DNA from: Primulina eburnea
Taxonomy: Eukaryota > Streptophyta > Magnoliopsida > Lamiales > Gesneriaceae
Assembly: GCF_022965805.1 (NCBI RefSeq)
Contig: NC_133104.1
Coordinates: 42,204,682 to 42,268,681, forward strand
Length of the DNA stretch: 64,000 nt
Reading direction: 5' to 3'
Position 1 is the first letter of the stretch. Each line of letters opens with the position of its first letter. The position numbers were made by a program, and so were the translations under genes. Below the pieces are notes generated by a model. The model had not been told where the DNA came from. It searched no databases and worked only from the letters and a program-made list of their open reading frames with translations. Shown one piece after another: positions 17,221 to 32,045 of this stretch.

Positions 17221-17828
17221 TTTGAGAGTTAGAATGATTAAATTTATAAATTTTTTTAAAAAAATTTAGAAGTGATAGTATTAGAAAATAAAAGCGAAAA
17301 GGTGTTTTTTTTAGAAATAATATTTGATAAATAAGTAACTCTCATACTGTTTTTGAATAAAATAACAAAAATATTCTTACTAGATAACATATCTCACTCT
17401 TTCTTTATTTAAATGAATGTGATGATAATTTTAAATCGAACAAATTATTGATGGTACGAGTATTTGAAAGAAATTCCATTTATTTATAAAATATCACAAT
17501 GGCTTTTGAACAATTAGAATCCGTATGAGACTAGTTTTAAAATTTTAATATCATGAGGTTACGAAACACAAACATATTCTTCATTTTTTATTCATTTTCT
17601 CAAAAGTTTATTTCTCTACACTGTCCAAAATTAAATAAAAATAAAAATAAATAAATAATATCTTACAATTTAATATAATATAAATCTTATAATTCTGATC
17701 AATAAATATTTTTTTAAAAAACTATAGACATTTAACAAATAAAATAAAATAAAAACTATTTCTCCAAAACATTATTAAAATCAAACTTTGCCCTGCATGT
17801 AAATTTTCGTCCTTAAAATAAAAATCTA

Positions 17829-17833
<5 letters not shown>

Positions 17834-17882
<49 letters not shown>
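17834..17882. repeat. (TA)n microsatellite
   Basis: About 24 uninterrupted AT units. Confidence 0.95.
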
Positions 17883-17885
<3 letters not shown>

Positions 17886-18694
17886 CCAACTCGGTCTCAC
17901 CTAGTTAAATAATTAATTATTTAAAAAAGAAAACGAGTGTATGCGGCGTGAATAGCGTGGTCGTACTTGCTCTTGGCATATCATATTGGACATCATTTGG
18001 AACAAATCAAAGGCTCATTGGCCGGTCACTTTCCTGACGACTTTACCACTTCCGCAAATATTTGTTTGATAAATTATATTTATATAGGTTTATATATAAA
18101 TAATTAAACGTCTTAAATGGTCTATTAAATTAAGATCAAAATACAATTAAAGTTTCGGATTATTGAACTTTAAAGTATATAATATGTTACGAGCCTTTAA
18201 TGTGTAGAGATATGAGCTAATAGGTTGTGAGCTTTTAATATGTAAATAGAGTGTGATTTTTGTTTTTATAATGATATAAAACAGAAATATCAGAAGATAA
18301 TGATAAACATTATCTATATATATGGTCATGAGGAATATATATGGTAATGATCATAAGATCATGCTTTATCAAGTTCTCTATTATCTTTAAGAAAAAGGTT
18401 TAGAAGATAAAATTAAAAGATTATCTCGAGGAAAAAGTGTGTAGATGAAGACACGTTCTAAAGAATTCGTGATTAGACGCTAAATGATTTCAAATACGCT
18501 TCTGTATAAGTTTTCAGTCAAATTTTTAACAATTTAATATGATAAATTATGCCTTTCATGGGTTTTGCCAACAATACCATCTCAAGTCAACCTTTGATTT
18601 CGACAGATTTAGGCGCTAATAATTCGAGAGAAATGTACCTACATCATCACATTTTCCCTGTAATAGTTTCGAGTCTTCATACTTACATCATTCG

Positions 18695-19949
18695 ATGCCC
18701 AGAACGAATCAGATTTCCGCAACTTCTTTTCTTGTTTTCTTCATCTTCCCCGTTGTTCATTCCAAAGGTTGTCCCGATTCATTTTGTGGAAACAAAAGCT
18801 TGCCTATACGGTACCCTTTCCAGTTACAGGGCCAAAACCAAAATGGTTGTGACTATCTTGCCTTAAATTTAACGTGCAGCGATGCGCAAGGTGTCCCTCT
18901 TCTGAATCTTCCTTCTCTCGGGGATTTATATGTAAGGGATATCAACTATTCAGCCGATGTAATACAACTCTATCCTACTAATGCTGATTGCCTCGGCAGC
19001 AGGTTCTTGAGTCCAGGCATTTCGTATTCCCCTCTCATAGCTGTGAGCTATCAGAACTACACGTTTTTCGGCTGTCCTCGAGGGAATTTAAGTTCGAGTA
19101 ATTTCACCACTGTCGGTTGCCTGAGCAACTCCACGTTCTCCGTATTGGCAACTTCATCGATATCACGTGCAGAAGAGATCATTTCTTTAGGATGCAATGT
19201 GATGGTAACTGTGCCTATACCGGTTTCGTCGCCCCTTCAGTATGAATTCAATGGATTCGATGGCGATCTTATGTTGAAATGGAATGTAACGACTTGCGAA
19301 GCTTGTTTCAAGAAAAAACGCCACGGTGCAGGTGAAAAATCCGATCTTTATCACTTACTTGATTCTTGATGTGCCAATGTCCCTAGTTTCATCATGTACA
19401 TGGAAATTTGCGCCGGAATAGAAAACTTAAAATTTAGAACGTAATTCTTCATTTCTATGTCTGCAGTTGATAATTGGCGCATTTTTATTTACAGGCTATG
19501 TTGTGCTGGTTGTTTTCTTAAGCATTATTCTACCGAATATATTTGGTTTTCTGCTGTATGGATTGATTCTGGCATTAATCTGTTTCATAAGTTGGATAAG
19601 GAAGATTATAAGAAGGGTAGCTGACCGAGTTGCTCTCGTAGCTCGAAGTCGAAACAGAAACCAAATAAACCTCCCTGTTTGGAGAGCACCGCCGCCCCCA
19701 CCCTCCAATGTGACAGCAGGCTCTGGTAATAATACTGCTGTAAATAGATTCAAAACAATCCGCCTCGGAGAAAGTCGACGGATCCCGGGGCCTAATAGCA
19801 CTACTTGTCCAATATGTTTGGAAGAATACAATCCCACGGAGACTGTGAAAAGCATTATTCAGTGTGGGCATTGCTTCCACGAGAGCTGCATAGACCTGTG
19901 GCTGAGGACTCACAGTTCATGCCCCATTTGCAGAAATGATACAGTTTAA
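18695..19949 (+). CDS. RING-H2 E3 ligase with extracellular GUB_WAK domain (ATL20/21/22-like)
   Basis: Two exons, 18695-19331 and 19495-19949, join in phase 1 (donor GCAG|GTGAAA, acceptor TTTACAG|GC) to 363 residues. A signal peptide (about 1-24) precedes a cysteine-rich GUB_WAK_bind-type ectodomain starting CPDSFCGN, with the typical YPFQL and GCDY motifs. A hydrophobic segment begins at about 214 (YVVLVVFLSIILPNIF). The RING-H2 finger is at the C-terminus: Cys317, Cys320, Cys336, His338, His341, Cys344, Cys355, Cys358. It should act as a membrane-anchored ubiquitin ligase. A closer acceptor at 19466 is out of phase with the donor. The juxtamembrane cysteine stretch usual in relatives (CEA...CGF...) is short here, reading CEACFKKKRHGAG. 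Confidence 0.85.
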
Positions 19950-20310
19950 ACTCCCCGACTTGCTCATTTCTTGTTCTTTTTTATGTAAATGTTTCGCCAT
20001 TGTTTGCATATGTACCTATACACTACAGAACACATAACAGATGCACTTCATGATCCAATAAACACTTCAAGAAAAAGGATCACCCGAGGGTAAAAATAAA
20101 CACTTTTTTTTCAATTTTGAAATGAACTCATGTAAAATGGTTGAAGTACTAGCTGGAATATTATCGAAAATCCAATTACAAGAAATGATACATAAAACTT
20201 TTAGGACAATCAAACTGCAAATAGAACACAAAACAGATTATAAAAAGGGATTCAGTTGCAGCATATCTTAAGTCGTAGTCAGGATATATAACAAACTAAT
20301 TTTTAGTGAA
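19950..20310. other. Convergent 3' region
   Basis: These 361 bases hold the 3' UTRs of the RING gene and the converging BBE-like gene. Nothing else is seen. Confidence 0.6.
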
Positions 20311-23463
<3,153 letters not shown>

Positions 23464-25200
23464 CTATATATCGCATGGCAAATGTGCAAAATTCCCAAGA
23501 CTTAGTGCAGTCAAGCATTGGATAAGCACTGATAATTTCAATGATGCAGCACTAAAATGCCTCCCTTTGTTTTCTTCTGGAGGAGAAGCCAGTGTCGGTA
23601 TGCTTTGTTCATTCCTAAACACATTGTCTGGATCAAAAGCAGTCTTGATCTTCACCAGCCTGTCGAAATTGCCCTTGAAATATTTCATCCCGTAAATTTT
23701 TCCTTCATTGTAGCTGTTATTACCGTTGTCAGTTGTGCCAATATCCAAGTCTCTGTAATTGAGGTATGCTTCTCTTGGATTGCTCGAAACGAAAGGCTCC
23801 ATGAAATCGTACAATTGTCTAGCCTGATCGATGAAATTTTTTTGTGCTGCTTCACCTTCTTCTTTCCAATTTACAGAATACTGAATCTTGAAAAGGTTAC
23901 CAGCTCGATGAGGAAACGGGGTCTCTGATTCCGGGATTTCACTCATTCTCCCACCATAAGAATTGAAAACAAGCCCTACTTTACCTATTTCCACAATCTT
24001 ATTGAATAGAGATTCCAGGCCCGACCTGGAAATGGGTGTCTTCACGTAATCTGATTTGCGTTTCAAGAAGTTGACGGAACCTGAGGTTCTGCTTAAAAGA
24101 GCACTTGGAGTGGTGGTGTTTTCGAAATTAGCCCAGTACAGAACTGAATCAATCCATGACATTTCTTTGCAATCTAGTTTGGTCAGCCCCAATTCCGGGA
24201 ATCCTGAATCCGTGACAGATAATAGCCTGGCAGAATCACCGAGGAACATGCCGATGAACGTTGTTCGAACAGTTCGAGTTTTCTTCTTGGTAACTGGCTG
24301 CAAGAGAACCCTGATGAAGAGATCATTGTCAATCTTGTCTGCAATTAGTTGGTATTGAATCAGCGCTTCAGTCGAATTCTGGTCCAAACCTTTTATAATC
24401 CTGAAAACGGTAACAATTGGTGGCACCGGGACTAGTTTTATTTTGTAAGCCAGAATGACACCAAAACTCGCGCCGCCGCCGCCGCGAATGGCCCAGAAAA
24501 GGTCTTCTCCCATGGCTCGACGGTCTAAAACACTTCCTTTCGCAGTCACAATCTGCGCGTCAATCACATGATCTACTGTAAGCCCGTACTTGCGCAGCAA
24601 GTTGCCGTAGCCAGCGCCGCTGATGTGACCACCGACCCCGACAGTGGGGCAGACCCCAGCCGGGAACCCGTGGACTTTGCTCTTTTCCCAGATCCTGTAG
24701 TACAGTTCACCTAGCAAAGCTCCGGACTGCACCCAGGCAGTTTCATCTTCCATGTTGATGTCAATCGAACGTAGATTGAACATATCGAGTATAACGAACG
24801 TGGTCTCAGACACGTAGGAGATTCCCTCGTAGTCATGTCCGCCGCTGCGGATCTTAAGCTGCAGTCCCAGTTTCTTGGCGCAGAGGACGGCAGCGCTGAC
24901 GTGGGAAATCTCCGTCGGAGTAACAATGAAGACGGGTTTGGGGGTGGTGGATAGGTTGAAGCGGCGGTTTCGAATGTAGGATTGGAGAAGAGAGGTGAAA
25001 GAAGGATTAGCGGGATTGTAGATAATTGCAGAGATTTGGGAATCCGAGACATTATTATCATCCGTAAAACATTGTACATAGGAGTTGTAAACAGAATCCG
25101 TTGCTGCTGAAGAACAAGAAACGTTGAAAGAAAGAAAAACAAGAGGAAGAAGAAGAAGAAGAAAGGATGTCTTCATTCTCAAAGCTTCTGCGACTATCAC
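23464..25200 (-). CDS. Berberine-bridge-enzyme-like FAD oxidase 2
   Basis: Intronless, 578 residues from the first ATG; the ATG at 25176 (570 residues) places the signal peptide MKTSFLLLLLPLVFL at the very start and is the more likely one. In the longer numbering, flavin-binding His122 (RSGGHDYEG) and Cys184 (GFPAGVCPTVGVGGH) are present. [17 protein letters not shown] and NEQSIPTL follow. The architecture is the same as in the neighbouring paralogue, but the C-terminus runs about 34 residues past SIPTL with a moderately hydrophobic stretch (LKLSVLIQCLTALSLG), which is longer than usual. The substrate is unknown. Secreted or vacuolar oxidase. Confidence 0.93.
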   Translation of the reverse strand: MIVAEALRMKTSFLLLLLPLVFLSFNVSCSSAATDSVYNSYVQCFTDDNNVSDSQISAIIYNPANPSFTSLLQSYIRNRRFNLSTTPKPVFIVTPTEISHVSAAVLCAKKLGLQLKIRSGGHDYEGISYVSETTFVILDMFNLRSIDINMEDETAWVQSGALLGELYYRIWEKSKVHGFPAGVCPTVGVGGHISGAGYGNLLRKYGLTVDHVIDAQIVTAKGSVLDRRAMGEDLFWAIRGGGGASFGVILAYKIKLVPVPPIVTVFRIIKGLDQNSTEALIQYQLIADKIDNDLFIRVLLQPVTKKKTRTVRTTFIGMFLGDSARLLSVTDSGFPELGLTKLDCKEMSWIDSVLYWANFENTTTPSALLSRTSGSVNFLKRKSDYVKTPISRSGLESLFNKIVEIGKVGLVFNSYGGRMSEIPESETPFPHRAGNLFKIQYSVNWKEEGEAAQKNFIDQARQLYDFMEPFVSSNPREAYLNYRDLDIGTTDNGNNSYNEGKIYGMKYFKGNFDRLVKIKTAFDPDNVFRNEQSIPTLASPPEENKGRHFSAASLKLSVLIQCLTALSLGNFAHLPCDI

Positions 25201-26353
25201 ACGTACACTTGTTCATAAATTTTAATTACTACCGTACGTTTCAATGGTGGGACATTGTGTTTATGGATGAATGGTCGAATCTCATTGTTTACAAGTTGGT
25301 AGACCAAGTCTTCCGTTTCTCTCATGTGCTCTTCTTTTAATTATACTAGTGACTATGCACACGCGATGCGTGTGTACAATTTTTTTATCATTATCAATGG
25401 ACTAAAGTGTAATTTGATAATTTATGGGGTGACTAAATTGATATTTAAATTGTTGAAATAAAAAAAATAAATAAAAGTGTGTGTTGAAATTTGAAAAAAA
25501 AATAACAAAAAACAAAGTGTATTAATAGATAGTATAGATGTTTGTTTACATTAGCACAATTTTTTTTTTTAAATTTTAAAAAATAATGATTTTGTTCATT
25601 TAAAAAAAATACAAATATGGATATTATTGTATTTTAAAAAATGTCATCAATAAATTATATAATTAGGATATGTTATAATTTTAAATAAGATTTCATTAAA
25701 TAAATTATAAGTTAGTTAATATAGTAATGGATGTTTCAACTTTAAAATTATAGTAAGTTTATTATTACAAGTACAAGATAAGATATACGATATAAACCAA
25801 GTATCCTGTTGGAATGGGGTCATTATAATTATATTATTGCTCGAATAATTGTTAAAAAAAATTGAGGAGTTTTTTTAACTTTTTTATTTTATTTTCATAC
25901 ACAATATATGGAGGGCCTAATTGGGCCCTGATCGTTTTGGTCACACACAGCCCATGAGAGTAAATTTGAAGGCCCGTTGACCAATTCAATTTTATTTGAT
26001 ATATTATTTGACACCTCGACGGAATCTCGAGTTGATTTCCGACAATCCAACTCCGCTGGAATCCAGGCTGTACAAACGAAGCGAATCTTAACGGCTCCTA
26101 ACATGCGAATGCCATGACAACAAATATTTGACCGTTGTGGAGCTCCTCTTCTTCAAAGTATATAAACAACCCACCCCTTGTCCACTTCTCTCTCACTTGC
26201 AGAACCTATACAAAGGAAAAGACCAGAAAGAAAGCTCAGCTAGGTAAATCATTCTTGCAAATCTGTTTGGGGAAATTGGATTTTTTTCCCTTGTTTTATG
26301 CTGTAATGCTGATGTAGATTTATTGTGTTTTGGATCAAGCAAGATATATCGCC
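25201..26353. other. Divergent promoter region between BBE-like 2 and patellin
   Basis: AT-rich DNA with no gene. A palindromic patch GCACACGCGATGCGTGTGTAC-like (25357-25377) resembles others in the window. The patellin TATA box is at 26159-26166. A possible 5'-UTR intron of the patellin transcript runs from 26244 (TAG|GTAAAT) to 26317 (GATGTAG|ATT). Confidence 0.5.
26159..26166 (+). promoter_or_regulatory. TATA box of the patellin gene
   Basis: TATATAAA, 195 bases upstream of the patellin ATG, followed by a CT-rich stretch (CTTCTCTCTCACTTGC) of the kind found at plant transcription starts. Confidence 0.6.
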
Positions 26354-28045
26354 ATGACTATTGATGTGAAAGCTGAGACAATGGAAATGGCGGAGGAGGC
26401 TGTGAAGTTGGGCGAACAAGTTTGCAACGAAAAGGATCGTGCTTGCGAATCAAAGGCTGTGGAAAAGATTTCTTCGTACAGGGAAGAGAGCAATTTTCCG
26501 TCTGATTTGAAGCAGCACGAGAGGAAGGCGTTGAATGAGCTGAAATCCAAACTGGAAGAAGCGATTTCGGGGAACACGTTCTTTTTTAATAAGGAAGGAG
26601 AAAAGAAAGTGGCTGACATACCCACTGAAGAAGAATTGGAGGAGAAGGAAAAGCCCGCGGGAGAAAGTAAAGAAGGTTGTGAAGAAGAGAAGAATAATGG
26701 TGATGAGGGCACTGAAGAAAAACCCATTGAATGTGCCAAAACTCCAGAAAGTGATGGAAACATTGAAGAGGAAAAAGATATTTCCATCTGGGGAGTACCC
26801 CTGTTGCCTAGTAAAGGGGATGATCGTACTGATGTGGTTCTTTTAAAATTCTTGAGGGCCAGGGATTTCAAGGTCAATGATGCCTTCCAGATGCTCGAGA
26901 AAACGCTTCGATGGAGAAAAGAATATAAGATTGATTCGATCTTAGATGAAGAGTTTGGGCCTGATCTTACATCTGCTGCATATCTGAGCGGCACTGATCG
27001 CCAGGGTCACCCCATTTGTTACAACATTTTTGGGGTCTTGGACAATGAAGAGATCTATCAAAAGACACTGGCCACAGAGGAGAAGCGTGAGCAGTTCTTG
27101 AGATGGAGGGTCCAGCTTATGGAGAAAGGCATTCAAAAGCTTAATTTTAAGCCTGGTGGTGTGAATTCTTTTATTCAGATCAATGATCTCAAGAATTCTC
27201 CTGGACCATCCAAGAAGGAGGTTCGCTCTGTGGCGAGCAAAGCAGTTGCTCTTCTCCAGGACAATTACCCTGAATTTGTCGCCAAAAACGTAAGTTTTAA
27301 CTTCATTTCGTCTGGTTCTTCTTTTTGCATTCTTAATCTTTTTATTCATTCATGATGAGCCCGTTCGTTCTTGCAGATTTTTGTTGATGTTCCATTCTGG
27401 TATTATGCCTTACATTCCCTGATATCTCCTTTCTTGACTCAAAGAAGCAAAAGCAAATTGGTCTTTGCTCGACCGTCTAAGGTCACTGAGACCTTGCTCA
27501 AGTGAGTTGATCTTACCCACTTCCACGTGTATTTTCTTGATTTCTGTGTCAGAAGAAGTTGATGAAAAACTCTGTCTGTGATGAGACAGGTACGTTCCGA
27601 TTCAAGAAATCCCTATCCAGTATGGTGGAATGAAAAGGGAGGAAAAATTTGAGAATGAAGTTTCTGAATTGCTGATCAGAGCTGGATCAATCACAAGCTT
27701 TGAAATCCCCCTACCAGAGGTACTTAACGTGATTAATCGATGGGCTATTCGAAATTTTCCAAAAGATTGATGCTTAGTGTTTCATGAGTACAGGCTGGAA
27801 CGGGAATCACCTGGGACATTTTAGCTCTAGGTTGGGAGGTGAACTGCACAGTAGAATTTGTGCCTGATAATGGAAACTCTTACACCATGATTATCCAGAA
27901 AGAGAGGAAGATGTGCTCGGAAGAGGCACCAGTTCGCTGGACATTCAAGAATAAAGAACCAGGCAAGATTGCCATCACAATTGGTAATGCTTCTGGGAAG
28001 AAAAAGAAGGTGTTCTACAGCTACATGTGCAACTCAAGTTCTTGA
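26354..28045 (+). CDS. PATL: Patellin-like protein (Sec14 + GOLD)
   Basis: Four exons, 26354-27289, 27377-27501, 27590-27719 and 27794-28045, join in frame to 480 residues. An acidic, Glu/Lys-rich N-terminal region (about 1-150) precedes a CRAL-TRIO N segment (VVLLKFLRARDFKVNDAF), the Sec14 lipid-binding domain (about 200-370) and a C-terminal GOLD domain (WEVNCTVEFVPDN...). Patellins bind phosphoinositides and act in membrane trafficking at the cell plate and plasma membrane. The length and short acidic region fit the PATL4/PATL6 side of the family, but the exact member is uncertain. The reading frame is open a little upstream of 26354, without an ATG. A possible poly(A) signal AATAAA lies at 28234-28239. 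Confidence 0.92.
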
Positions 28046-28757
28046 TGTTGCAAAGATTTCAGGTTGCTCTTGCTTTGGCGGCTCGAGAGATGGTTTTTTT
28101 TCGAGATTCTTTTTTTGATTGACATTATTTTGGGCGTTATTATTTATTCTTATTTGCCTTACCCAGTTCTACCAACTAGATGAGCGTGCACATGATTGTT
28201 TGAGATTCTTTTGTTTGAATGATATTTTCAGGCAATAAAATATATTATTTTTCTGCAATTCACCGTTTGTCTGTTTATCTCTTATATTATTAGCAGCATA
28301 TGGAAAATCCATCTGACCTAAAGAAAGCTTCCAAAATGGAAGCTAGCCTCCACTGCTGTCGGATTGTGTTAAAAATTCCACTACTGTGGGATTTGGCAAT
28401 TCCTTCGATAGGCATGTTCCAAGAAGTTTGATAATAATCCACAGAAATTTGTGAAAGCGTTGAAAAATGATCATCAAATATTATAAACCAGGCCTCACAT
28501 TGTAACACTATATAGAGGCTCCGCCATAATTAAATGACCAAGAATTCAAATTAAAACTCAAATTATCTATTAATATTGGTTCTTGGACTGTTGATAAAAT
28601 CTCAGAACGCAGTAAACAGAGAATTGAATCTTTATAAAGAACAGCTCGAATGTCTTAACCATTAAAACCCACTAAGATTTATTTCTCAAAAGAGTAATAC
28701 AGACTTATTCAACAAAGCTTCTACATTAACCAGCTTTGATCGATTCCAAAGAAAACC
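28046..28757. other. Convergent 3' region between patellin and nsLTP
   Basis: Contains both 3' UTRs, including AATAAA at 28234. No gene or repeat is recognised. Confidence 0.5.
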
Positions 28758-29211
28758 TCAGTGTAACCTGAAAAATTAATAAACCAAACAAGAAAACACT
28801 TTTAGATACACTTGTAAAAACCTGAAGAAGATTATTAAACCAGAATAAACGACGCAATGGCACTCACTTTTCGCAATCAGTGTTCACGGAGACAGGGAAA
28901 CCAACTTTGATGCTGCATGCCGAAGGAATTTTGCTCAAGAACTTATCTTGCACGCCTGCAAAGTTCTTCACAGCCGCCTTGAGACACCTGCATATGTCTT
29001 TCTTGTCGGCAACCGTCTTCACGCTTTGAGCAAGCGTCTGCAGCCCCGCGCAGCATTGTTTCGAGGGGGTTGCGTCTTTCCCCGTGGCATACGTGATGCA
29101 TGAGGCAGCCTTCGTGTCCACGGTGCCGCACGAGATTGCTGCATTGCTCGAATGAGCAAAGCAGTAAAACAGGGCGAGGGCCAGGAACACGGAAAAGAAA
29201 ACGTTCTTCAT
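28758..29211 (-). CDS. Non-specific lipid-transfer protein, type 1
   Basis: The main exon 29211-28868 encodes a signal peptide ([19 protein letters not shown]) and a mature domain with the eight-cysteine pattern C-C-CC-CxC-C-C (ISCGTVD, SC, QCC, CRC, SAC, TDC). Family knowledge: four disulfides form a tunnel for lipids, and the proteins are secreted to the apoplast or cuticle. Reading straight through gives ...TDCEK and a stop at 28866-28864. A GTGAGT donor sits exactly before that stop (intron from 28867), the classical nsLTP1 intron position; an acceptor TTTTTCAG then gives a 10-base coding exon (28767-28758) and an end of ...CEKLH, 117 residues in all. Both ends are plausible. An upstream in-frame extension to 29427 runs through the promoter and is rejected. 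Confidence 0.92.
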
Positions 29212-29283
29212 TTCTTGAATGTCTTTCGAATTTCCAAGTATTTCAGATGATTGGTGGGATAGCAACATCGATGAATGAATCGG

Positions 29284-29291
29284 ATATATAG
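29284..29291 (-). promoter_or_regulatory. Putative TATA box of the nsLTP gene
   Basis: TATATATC on the minus strand about 75 bases upstream of the ATG at 29211. Confidence 0.45.
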
Positions 29292-29900
29292 AGAGGAGAT
29301 CGCTTTCAATTTGTATCGGAATATGTGATGTTTGAGTTTCCCAACACGAGATATCTGGATCATCGATTTGCGTAACATGTAAAGGCATTTTAATCTCTAA
29401 GTTTTTAAATTTTGAGCTCAAACACACAACCTTACATCCATAGTTGCATATACATACACCACCTTTGCATTTCAGATTTTATGATCTAGAATGTGCGACA
29501 TTGCACTTGAGGCTGGTCAATAAAAAGACTTGCAAGAAATCACCAAACGATGTCTTAATTCAAATACGCACAACTTATTTGCAAAAAGAATGTAGTTTGT
29601 AGTAAATAATGTATTAGTTGAAAACAATATGGGTAATTAGGTGACTAAATGCTATGGTTAATAATTTTTTGTAATGTAGTTCTATGTAAGAGTGAGTAAA
29701 ACCGGATTGGTTCAGGTTCTGATAAACCGCTCGAATCAAACCTTATATATTATTGTCGGTTCTGCTAAATAGCAAACAAAACCAAAACTAGAATATATGT
29801 TTGGATAGATTTTAAATTTTGCTTTCCAAATGAAATATTTTGAATATGTTTAAACATGATTTCTAAAATTTTAGCATAAAAAATACAAGTACCCAAAATC

Positions 29901-30903
29901 AAAATTATATTTTTTATATTAAAATATGTGATTAATAATCCAATTTAAAGTTATAAATTTATTTTTTGGTTACAAATATATGTTGTGGGGGTAAAATGAC
30001 GTGTCTCTTATTACTTTTTCTTTTATAATTATTTCAACTAGTTTTTTTTTAAAAATTAATAAAATTTTAATTTTTTTTACAAATATGTGATTCCGAACGA
30101 ACGAGAAAAAACGACGGTACATTCAATTTTTTTTAAATATTATAGTTCTTTTTTAACTTGTGAATTTTTTATTTAAAACTTAAAATTTTATTAATCACAT
30201 ATTTGTAACAAAAATAAAATTAACTTCTAAATACATGAAATATATATATTTTTTAGAGATATAAGAAATAATCCAAGTAAAAAAAATTCAAAAAATTTAA
30301 AAATGTGGAACATATCGAATAATTAAAAATAATACCACAAAATTGACACGATATAAAAGAAATTTATATTGTATAATTTTTCTTGTTCAAACGCTTAGTT
30401 TTTTTAAATTTTTTTTAAAAATTGGGTTATTTCTTAAATCTCTAAGAAAGGAAAAAATATTTTTTGTATTTAAACCTTTAAAAGGAAGGAGAAAAATTAA
30501 CAATGCAAAAAAGGAGAAAATAGTTTTTTGCAAAATAATTAAAATATAAAAAAACCAATAAGATTATTATTTTTATTACAAATATGTGATTAATAAAATT
30601 TTAACTTCTAAATAAAAAATTAACAAGATAAAAAAAAGACAACATAGTTTTTTTAAAAGATTTATAATATTAAAAAAATTTGAATGTACCGTCGTTTTTT
30701 CTTGTTCGTTCGGAATCTTATATTTGTAAAAAATAAATTAAATTTTTTATTATTATTTTTAAAAAAAAAAATTGAAAAAATTATAAAAGAAAAAATAATA
30801 AGAGACACGTCATTTTACCCCAACAATATATATTTGTAACCAAAAATAAAATTATAACTTTAAATTGGATTATTAATCACATTTTAATATAAAAATTATA
30901 ATT
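29901..30903. repeat. Foldback element with about 330-bp inverted arms
   Basis: The left arm (about 29901-30230) reappears as its reverse complement at about 30560-30903. Shared landmarks, in order from the outside, are ATGTGATTAATAATCCAATT, TAAAATGACGTGTCTCTTATTA, CCGAACGAAC, AAAAACGACGGTACATTCAA and ATTTTATTAATCACATATTT. The spacer is about 330 bases. There is no coding capacity. Its exact ends and target duplication could not be set because the outer flanks are A/T-only. Probably a foldback or MITE-type DNA element. Confidence 0.8.
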
Positions 30904-31192
30904 TTAATTTTAAAAGAATTAAAATATAAAATATCAAATTTTAAAAAAAAATAAATTTTTTTATTAATGCACAGTTCCGCTGCAGTGGGTTTCCCCACAG
31001 CAGAGAATCTCAATCCACCACAATGTGTGTTGGTTTTATTAGTTTCGTTTTTTGTGGACCCGAAATAGTATAGAGATCAACCATTACTCTTACAAGAATA
31101 GTAAGCATAGATAATATCAAAAATGAAGCAGAAATAATCCAAGTGCATTAATTATCACAATAAAGGAACCGCGTTTCATGTATCATTGTTGG

Positions 31193-31193
<1 letters not shown>

Positions 31194-31269
<76 letters not shown>
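31194..31269. repeat. (TA)n microsatellite
   Basis: About 38 uninterrupted AT units. Confidence 0.95.
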
Positions 31270-31273
<4 letters not shown>

Positions 31274-32045
31274 GACTTGACCGAAAAGAAATATCAAATT
31301 TGAACGAAGACGTCACACTCACTTATTGAATATATCATTTTTTTTATGTTTCATTATATTTATTGTATAAATGATTGTTATTTATCGGTGCTTATATAAA
31401 TATTTACTATAAATATATAACATTAGTGCGCTGACACACATGTTGTGTGCTTCTAAAATATTTTTTATAATTCATTTGGTTTATATTTCAACGATGATTA
31501 AAATGTAATTATAAGAAATACTGAAAGAATATATTGTAATTTTGATATATGAATTAAAAAAAATAAATAAAAAAAAATGAAAGTTAAAATTGAACTTACA
31601 ATATGATACTTAAGAAACAAATACTCAATTTAATTTGTTAAGTTACATATATCTTACACTAAAGTTTTAATACTTAATTGATATATATATATATACTAGA
31701 AGATATGTACGTGCGTTGCACGTGTGGGACTTATAACAACCGTAATTTTTGAAGTTCTCATGATATATTTTGAATTTATAAAGATCTATACATAAATAGC
31801 GTCATTGAAAAAATTAGCTACAAGTTATATTGTATTCATCGAAAGAAATTTGATAGGGCATAAAGCATGAAGATATTGTAATATTTTTAGAACTTTTTTT
31901 TTTGAGCAAAAAAAATATTTAAAAACATCAGTAAAATATTACAAATCATTTTAAGTAATTATAGATGTAAGAATAATTTGTTTCACATAAAAAGGATTTG
32001 AATAAGTTAAAATATTAATCTTTCACTGTTATTTAGTTTTGTTGG

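Larger units (their letters stand above)
14133..18694. other. 4.5-kb gene-free AT-rich interval
   Basis: I see no gene here. The start is the promoter of germin-like gene 2. The interval holds two more copies of the GTGAGAC element (16121-16302, 17061-17220), a (TA)n run, a palindromic TGCATGTGTCTTGCACGT patch at 14615-14632, and a local repeat of AAATCATTAGATTTCACTTT at about 15292 and 15347. Short frames near 18147 and 18549 have no domain support. Confidence 0.6.

Noticed and set aside
19464..19494. Splice acceptor at 19466 for the RING gene
   Set aside because: Joining it to the donor at 19332 gives the wrong frame; the acceptor at 19494 keeps it.
29212..29427. N-terminal 72-residue extension of the nsLTP
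   Set aside because: It runs through the TATA box and leader; the internal Met at 29211 starts a canonical signal peptide.
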